Origin: PALSA-612 sp964595575
GTDB taxonomy: Bacteria > Actinomycetota > Thermoleophilia > Gaiellales > Gaiellaceae
Assembly: GCA_964595575.1 (NCBI GenBank)
Contig: CAZQRA010000049.1
Span: forward strand, 1-18,956
Reading direction: 5' to 3'
DNA length: 18,956 nt
The notes beneath the pieces were generated by a model, which was not told where the DNA came from, made no database searches, and worked only from the letters and a program-made list of their open reading frames with translations. Position numbers and translations under genes: made by a program. Position 1 is the first letter of the stretch. Each line of letters opens with the position of its first letter. This document shows positions 14,968 to 18,956 of this stretch, piece after piece.

Positions 14968-15715
14968 GCCCGGGCCCCAGGGCGCCCAGGGAGAGCCGCC
15001 CCCGGCGAGAGCGGAGGGCACGGAGGGCGCCCGCTCCCGGCCGGCGAGAGGAAGCCGCGGCATCGCCCTCGTCACCGGGGCGAGCCGGGGCATCGGCCGA
15101 GCGGTGGCGGAGCGCCTGCGGAAGGACGGCTTCCAGGTCGAGACGGCGGAGCGGGCGTCGGGGTTCGACCTGCGCGATCCCCAGGCGGCGCGCAGGGCGG
15201 TGGAGCGCCTCCCCCGGATCGATGCCCTGGTCGCCAACGCCGGCACTATCGTGCGCAAGGGGGCGCTCGACCACACCCTGGAGGATTGGCAAGGGGTCAT
15301 CGACCTCAACCTCACCTCCGTGTTCGTCCTCGCCCAGACCGCGGCCCGGCGGATGGTCGCCCAAGGCAGCGGCGCCATCGTGCTCATGGCCTCCCAGCTT
15401 TCGTTCTTCGGCGGGGTCAACGCCTGCTCCTACGCTGCCTCCAAGGGCGGGGTGGCCCAGCTTGCCAAGGCCCTGTCCAACGAGCTAGCGCCTCGGGGGG
15501 TGCGCGTCAACGCCGTCGCCCCGGGATGGATCGAGACCGACATGACCGCCGACATCGAGGAGTGGAAGCGGGTCGAGGTCGGCGCCCGCATTCCCCTGGG
15601 CCGCTGGGGCACGCCCGAGGACGTAGCCGGAGCGGTGTCCTTCCTCCTCTCCGACGATGCCCGCTACGTCACCGGCGTCGTCTTGCCAGTGGATGGGGGC
15701 TACTTGGCCCGGTAG
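14939..15715 (+). CDS. Short-chain dehydrogenase/reductase
   Basis: This is a classical SDR: TGASRGIG (46-53) for NAD(P), NAG (100-102), N124 in DLNLTSVF, S152 in MASQLSFF and the YxxxK pair Y165/K169, followed by VNAVAPGWIETDM. All catalytic residues are present. The only in-frame start is GTG 14939, within the cupin gene, which gives an unusual Gly/Pro/Ala-rich leader of about 40 residues before the Rossmann fold; family members usually have under 15. This leader looks like non-homologous coding or a late start missed through a rare codon. Cytoplasmic NAD(P)-dependent alcohol or dihydrodiol oxidation is likely; the substrate is unknown. Confidence 0.9.
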   Translation: MAGPSTSSAEPGPQGAQGEPPPARAEGTEGARSRPARGSRGIALVTGASRGIGRAVAERLRKDGFQVETAERASGFDLRDPQAARRAVERLPRIDALVANAGTIVRKGALDHTLEDWQGVIDLNLTSVFVLAQTAARRMVAQGSGAIVLMASQLSFFGGVNACSYAASKGGVAQLAKALSNELAPRGVRVNAVAPGWIETDMTADIEEWKRVEVGARIPLGRWGTPEDVAGAVSFLLSDDARYVTGVVLPVDGGYLAR

Positions 15716-15724
15716 CCTCGACCT

Positions 15725-16141
15725 GTGATCGTGTCCCTGCACGTGGCGACCGGGGCGGCCGCGGGCGCGCTCCTCCGCTCCCGGAGGAAAGCGGTCGTGG
15801 CAGGGCTCGCCCTCCACGCGGTCGGGGACGCCATCCCCCACGGGGAGATCCCCTCTCGGCGGTTCGAGACGTGGTCGGGAGCCGCCCTTCTCCTTCTCCT
15901 CGCGCTCCGCCGGGGGCCGCTCGACCCGGCGGTGGTGGGGGCCGCGGCCTGCGCCGCTCCCGACCTCGAGCACGTCCTTCCCCTGCCTATGCCCGGGGGA
16001 CGCCGCCTCTTCCCCTCCCACCGCTTCCCGGGCTGGCACCGCCGCGGCGGGCTTCCGACCTCGGTGCAGCTTTTGGCCGCAGGCGCTATCGTCGGCTGGA
16101 TACTGCGAGGGAAGGAGGCTCGATGCCGTGGATCGAGGTGA
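15725..16141 (+). CDS. Small membrane protein with metal-binding His/Asp motifs (YdjM-like)
   Basis: The 138-residue protein starts at GTG 15725 (GTG 15731 is possible). It has several short hydrophobic segments, about 8-17, 23-31, 52-61 and 115-126. Conserved-looking polar motifs lie between them: HAVGDAIPHGE (31-41), APDLEHVLPLP (78-88) and SHRFPGWHRR (98-107). The PDxEH and SHR...H pattern resembles the YdjM/YbcI inner-membrane putative metal-dependent hydrolases, though the match is by eye and the protein is short. No clear ribosome site is visible. It sits 9 bases after the SDR gene and overlaps the first tautomerase gene by 19 bases, so it is co-transcribed with catabolic genes for no obvious reason. 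Confidence 0.65.
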   Translation: MIVSLHVATGAAAGALLRSRRKAVVAGLALHAVGDAIPHGEIPSRRFETWSGAALLLLLALRRGPLDPAVVGAAACAAPDLEHVLPLPMPGGRRLFPSHRFPGWHRRGGLPTSVQLLAAGAIVGWILRGKEARCRGSR

Positions 16142-16305
16142 AGCTGTTCGATCACCGGGTGACCGAGGAGTCGGTGCCCAAGATCATCGAGAGCCTGACC
16201 AAGGCCCTGGCCGAGTCGAGCGGGGCCGCCCCCGAGCACATCCAGGTGATCGTGGAGGGCGTGTCGCCCAAGCGCTGGGGCGTGGGCGGCAAGCCGGCAG
16301 GCTAG
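16123..16305 (+). CDS. 4-Oxalocrotonate tautomerase-like protein, copy 1
   Basis: The 60-residue protein has the size and layout of 4-oxalocrotonate tautomerase subunits (about 62 residues). After Met removal it begins with the catalytic Pro1 (PWIEVKLFDHRV) and keeps Arg11. At the place of the second active-site arginine (VRV in the classical enzyme) it has IQV, and the aromatic residue before the WGxGG-like end is Trp. It could therefore tautomerise a different keto-enol product from 2-hydroxymuconate. GGAGG lies upstream of the ATG, which sits inside the end of the membrane-protein gene. A paralogue follows 71 bases later. Confidence 0.9.
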   Translation: MPWIEVKLFDHRVTEESVPKIIESLTKALAESSGAAPEHIQVIVEGVSPKRWGVGGKPAG

Positions 16306-16376
16306 GCTCGTCCCCGGGGTAGGCTGGGCCCGTCCAGCGTCCGACGAGGAGCTTCCAACGAGGAAAGGAGGCGGGG

Positions 16377-16583
16377 GTGCCCCTGATCGAGGTCAAGCTG
16401 TTCGACTTCCGGGTCAACGAGGAGACCAGCCGCCGGCTCATCGCCGAGCTCACCGACGCCCTCTGCCGGGCGACCACCGAGAGCCTGCGCGAGCACACCT
16501 GGGTGATCGTGGAGGGCCACTCGCCCAAGAACTGGGGCGTGGGCGGCGTCCCCTGGCCGGCGGAGAAGACGCCTCCCGCGTAG
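16377..16583 (+). CDS. 4-Oxalocrotonate tautomerase-like protein, copy 2
   Basis: The 68-residue protein is a close paralogue of the preceding gene: PLIEVKLFDFRVNEET has Pro1 and Arg11 in the same places, and SPKNWGVGGVPWP matches SPKRWGVGG. The second active-site arginine position is again not Arg (HTWV). Start is GTG 16377 with AAAGGAGG just upstream. Classical 4-OT is a homohexamer, while related tautomerases form heterohexamers from two such chains; the tandem pair may do the same (inference). The stop lies only 8 bases from the stop of the convergent diol dehydratase gene. Confidence 0.88.
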   Translation: MPLIEVKLFDFRVNEETSRRLIAELTDALCRATTESLREHTWVIVEGHSPKNWGVGGVPWPAEKTPPA

Positions 16584-16591
16584 AGGAGGGC

Positions 16592-18823
16592 TCAGCCCGC
16601 GAGGGGGACGAGCTCGAGGGGGGGAGCCCCCGGCACCACCGCCGCCGTCTCCCGGGCATGGAGCAGGGTCGTTCGCACGATCAGCTTGGCCCGGGCGAAG
16701 TTGTCGAGCATGGTGGGCACCGGCCCCACCGCCCGGCCGACCGCGTAGCCGGCCGCGTTCCTGCCCATGGCCCGGTAGGAGTCGAGGGAGTAGAGGGGGG
16801 CCATCCCGAAGAGCTCCAGGTTGTCGAGGGGCTCGAGATCCGCCCGGTGGATCACCGCCGTCCCCTTGGACTGGAGGCCGATGGCCACCCCCGAGCCGGA
16901 GAGCCTGGCCCCCTCGTGGCCGATGAAGGCGACGTCGGCAAACCGCCGCACCCGCACCACCCGCGGCCTTCCCCCGCCCTCGCGGACGCCCTCCACCAGA
17001 GCCCAGAGCACGTCCCGGTGGGCGAGGCCGTTGATGGTGCGCCGGATGGCGGCTCCGAAGGCAGGCCCCACCGCGATCACCACCTCGTCGCCGCTCCTTC
17101 CCGGCTCGGCCGGGCCCAGCTCCCGGGCTGCCTCGGGGCCTTCCTCCCCCTCCTCCAGCGTGCGCGGGTCGAGCACGTGGGGAAGCGACTGGAGCTTGAG
17201 CCAGCGCTCGCCCTCGAGCACGTACCCGGTCCCCGGCCCCGCGTAGCGGTTGGGCTCGTTCACCGCCGAGCGCACCCTGCCGTCGGGGCCGATCACGGCC
17301 GAGGTCTGCAGGTAGTCGGCCGACACGCGCTGGCGCAGCATGCCCAGGATGGCCTCGGCCACCTCGCTGAACCCGCGCTCGTCGAGCGCCCGGGCCACGT
17401 CCACGGCCGAGATGCGCTCGCCGAGCACCCGGTCGGCGGCGGCGAGGTCGGCTGCCCGGTCGCGGTCGGGCAGGTCGCGGCTGGAGTAGCCGAAGGTCGC
17501 CTGCGCCACCTCCTCCTCGGTCACCGGGGGGAAGCCGAAGGCGTCGAACACCGCCTGGACGGCGCGGGCTGCCCGCTCGCGGGCGCGCACCACCTCCTCC
17601 TCGCCGGCCGGCTCGATGCCGCCGTCCGCCTGCCAGTCCCGCTGGACGGTCAGCCACTCGTCGAGGTCGTCGGCGTCGAAGTTCCCGCCCCCGAACACGT
17701 TGTCCTCCCGGGGCATGACGGAGTACCCGGAGGTGACGAAGTCGGTCCCCGGCAGGAGCTGACCCATGAGCTTGGCCGTCTTGCGGATCTCGGAGTGGGA
17801 GGCGATGGCGTCGTTTCCCGAGGCCACCTCCAAATCGAGCCAGGCGGCGAGCAGGTTCTCGGCCAGGATCTCGCGGCCGCCCCCGGGGAGGCTGAGGACG
17901 AGGGCGACGCACGAGATGGAGCCGTTCTGGACGCCTTGCGAGCCCGCCGCCCGCACGCAGGCAAGACAGCGGGCCTCCAGGTAGAGCATCGACTTCCCCT
18001 GGGCGTGCCCCATGAGCGCCTCCGAACCGCCGCCGGAGGTGAAGCGCACCTTGACCCCGCGGGAGGCGTAGGCGGAGGCGAGGAAGGCCTTCGACCAGGG
18101 GGTGTCGTCTCCGTCCACGAACACGGGCTCGGTGCCGTAGACCGACAGGGTCTCGGCGTAGGTGACGAGGCCCTGCATGGCCAGCTGGAGGTTGCGGCGC
18201 TCCTCGACGGCGCACTGGGTCATCACCCCGGGACGGCCGGTCTGGGAACCCACGAGGAGGGCGATGGCGTTCAAGGGGGCGTAGCGGGACACCCCCACCG
18301 TCGTCTCCTGCTCGGCGAAGCCCCGCACCGCCGCCTCGGCCGCGTCGGCGGCAAGCAGGGCCGGGTTCTCCTTGAGGTTGGTGACGTGCGCCTGGTTGGC
18401 AGGAGCCCGCCGGGCCCGCAGCTTCTTGAGGGCGAACATCATCTCCACCGGATCGAGCCGGGACACGATCCGGGCCAGACGGGCGGGAGTGAGCCCGCCG
18501 GACAGCCGCACCAGCCGCTCCCGGGGGCAGTCGACGTCCACGAGGAGGCGGGCGATCTCCTCGTCGGAGAGGAGGGCCGCCTCTCGGGCCGCCTCCAGGT
18601 CGATCCCGTAGCGGGCGAGGAAGTGGTCGATGACGTCGAACTCCTCCTCCCGCCGCCCGTCGATCTCGACCACCCGGCCCTCCTCCACCACCAGGCTCGG
18701 CTGGGGATCGTGGGGGCTGTCCATGGCCACGAGCCCCAGCTCGGGGTAGGGCGAGATCAGAAGCTCGCGCCGCAGGCCGCGGGTCTCGCGGGCCTGGAAG
18801 CGCTTAGACCGCTGCCCGCTCAC
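16592..18823 (-). CDS. B12-dependent diol/glycerol dehydratase, fused large and medium subunits
   Basis: The 743-residue protein joins two subunits. Residues about 1-552 are the PduC/DhaB large subunit, starting RSKRF as in family members. All known substrate and metal positions are kept at a +3 offset from my memory of the Klebsiella diol dehydratase numbering: Q144, H146, E173, E208, E224, Q299, D338 and S365. A linker rich in Glu, Pro and Gly (about 553-578) leads to the medium subunit (about 580-743: IAVGPAFGAAIRRTINGL, FADVAFIGHEGARLSGSG, AIGLQSKGTAVIHRADL). The N-terminal extension of PduD, used in microcompartment packaging, is missing. It would convert a 1,2-diol or glycerol to an aldehyde with adenosylcobalamin. 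The GTG start at 18823 overlaps the small-subunit gene by 20 bases. The reactivating factor is not in the window. Confidence 0.93.
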   Translation of the reverse strand: MSGQRSKRFQARETRGLRRELLISPYPELGLVAMDSPHDPQPSLVVEEGRVVEIDGRREEEFDVIDHFLARYGIDLEAAREAALLSDEEIARLLVDVDCPRERLVRLSGGLTPARLARIVSRLDPVEMMFALKKLRARRAPANQAHVTNLKENPALLAADAAEAAVRGFAEQETTVGVSRYAPLNAIALLVGSQTGRPGVMTQCAVEERRNLQLAMQGLVTYAETLSVYGTEPVFVDGDDTPWSKAFLASAYASRGVKVRFTSGGGSEALMGHAQGKSMLYLEARCLACVRAAGSQGVQNGSISCVALVLSLPGGGREILAENLLAAWLDLEVASGNDAIASHSEIRKTAKLMGQLLPGTDFVTSGYSVMPREDNVFGGGNFDADDLDEWLTVQRDWQADGGIEPAGEEEVVRARERAARAVQAVFDAFGFPPVTEEEVAQATFGYSSRDLPDRDRAADLAAADRVLGERISAVDVARALDERGFSEVAEAILGMLRQRVSADYLQTSAVIGPDGRVRSAVNEPNRYAGPGTGYVLEGERWLKLQSLPHVLDPRTLEEGEEGPEAARELGPAEPGRSGDEVVIAVGPAFGAAIRRTINGLAHRDVLWALVEGVREGGGRPRVVRVRRFADVAFIGHEGARLSGSGVAIGLQSKGTAVIHRADLEPLDNLELFGMAPLYSLDSYRAMGRNAAGYAVGRAVGPVPTMLDNFARAKLIVRTTLLHARETAAVVPGAPPLELVPLAG

Positions 18824-18956
18824 CCGCCAAGAGCCCCCGCGCCGCGTAGACCTGCGCCGCCTCCCGCACGAAGGCGGCGCATCGGGGCGCTCCCCACTCC
18901 TCCTCCAGTCGCCGCGCCCACTCCTCGAGCTCGCCCGCCGTCGACCGGCGCGGCCG
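18804..18956 (-). CDS. Diol dehydratase small subunit, C-terminal end (5' partial)
   Basis: The last 50 residues of a gene that runs in from beyond the window edge are visible: they include RPRRSTAGELEEWARRLEEE and CAAFVREAAQVYAARGLL. These match the C-terminal end of PduE/DhaB small subunits, which end with an RPYRS...EL...LE... motif followed by AAFVREAAxxY. Its TAA stop (18806-18804) lies inside the start of the large-medium fusion gene. The order small, then large-medium, is the reverse of the usual large, medium, small operon. Confidence 0.85.
   Translation of the reverse strand, partial: RPRRSTAGELEEWARRLEEEWGAPRCAAFVREAAQVYAARGLLAGERAAV

Noticed and set aside
16592..18956. Microcompartment-associated propanediol utilisation operon
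   Set aside because: No shell protein or targeting extension is present, and the medium subunit lacks the PduD N-terminal extension.
1..18956. tRNA, rRNA, CRISPR arrays, insertion sequences, transposases or integrases
   Set aside because: No cloverleaf, spacer-repeat array, terminal inverted repeat pair or transposase motif was recognised on either strand.

Overview
The window is very GC-rich, densely packed bacterial DNA with frequent GTG starts, ATGA/GTGA stop-start overlaps and tail-to-tail gene overlaps. Gene content (an HpaB-type flavin monooxygenase, CoxM/S/L-like molybdenum hydroxylase genes, an actinobacterial-style PPOX protein and a fused B12-dependent diol dehydratase) suggests a high-GC actinobacterium or a similar soil lineage. 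That is inference, because no rRNA or other marker gene is present. A 14-base run of N at 249-262 points to a draft or metagenomic assembly.

Layout. (1) 2-1479: the 3' part of an XRE-cupin regulator meets a beta-hydroxyacid dehydrogenase tail to tail, sharing the tetranucleotide CTAG. (2) 1480-3329: a divergent control region with an inverted-repeat operator candidate, then a flavin reductase and a lipoyl-bearing E2 acyltransferase on the + strand. (3) 3292-7112 on the - strand: an NmrA-type protein, then a two-gene unit of HpaB-type monooxygenase and extradiol (VOC) ring-cleavage dioxygenase, which overlaps the E2 gene at its 3' end. (4) 7337-16583 on the + strand: a nearly continuous run of MBL-fold hydrolase, E1-beta, PPOX protein, E1-alpha, a molybdenum hydroxylase in four genes (FAD, 2Fe-2S and a large subunit split in two), cupin, SDR, a small membrane protein and two 4-oxalocrotonate-tautomerase-like proteins. 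(5) 16592-18956 on the - strand: the end of a diol dehydratase small subunit, then one gene encoding fused large and medium subunits.

Together the genes look like a catabolic island. The molybdenum hydroxylase and the HpaB/flavin-reductase pair would add hydroxyl groups to an aromatic or N-heteroaromatic ring, and the VOC dioxygenase would cleave it. The tautomerases, MBL hydrolase, SDR and beta-hydroxyacid dehydrogenase could process the products. The E1/E2 oxo-acid dehydrogenase could feed 2-oxo acids or acetoin-like compounds into acyl-CoA. No E3 gene, transporter, mobile element, tRNA, rRNA or CRISPR array was seen. The substrate cannot be told from sequence alone.

The most notable points are the clean split of the molybdopterin subunit, the large+medium fusion of the diol dehydratase with its small subunit encoded upstream, the scattering of oxo-acid dehydrogenase parts over several transcripts, an E1-beta gene with no ordinary start codon where homology begins, and several well-formed operator candidates.
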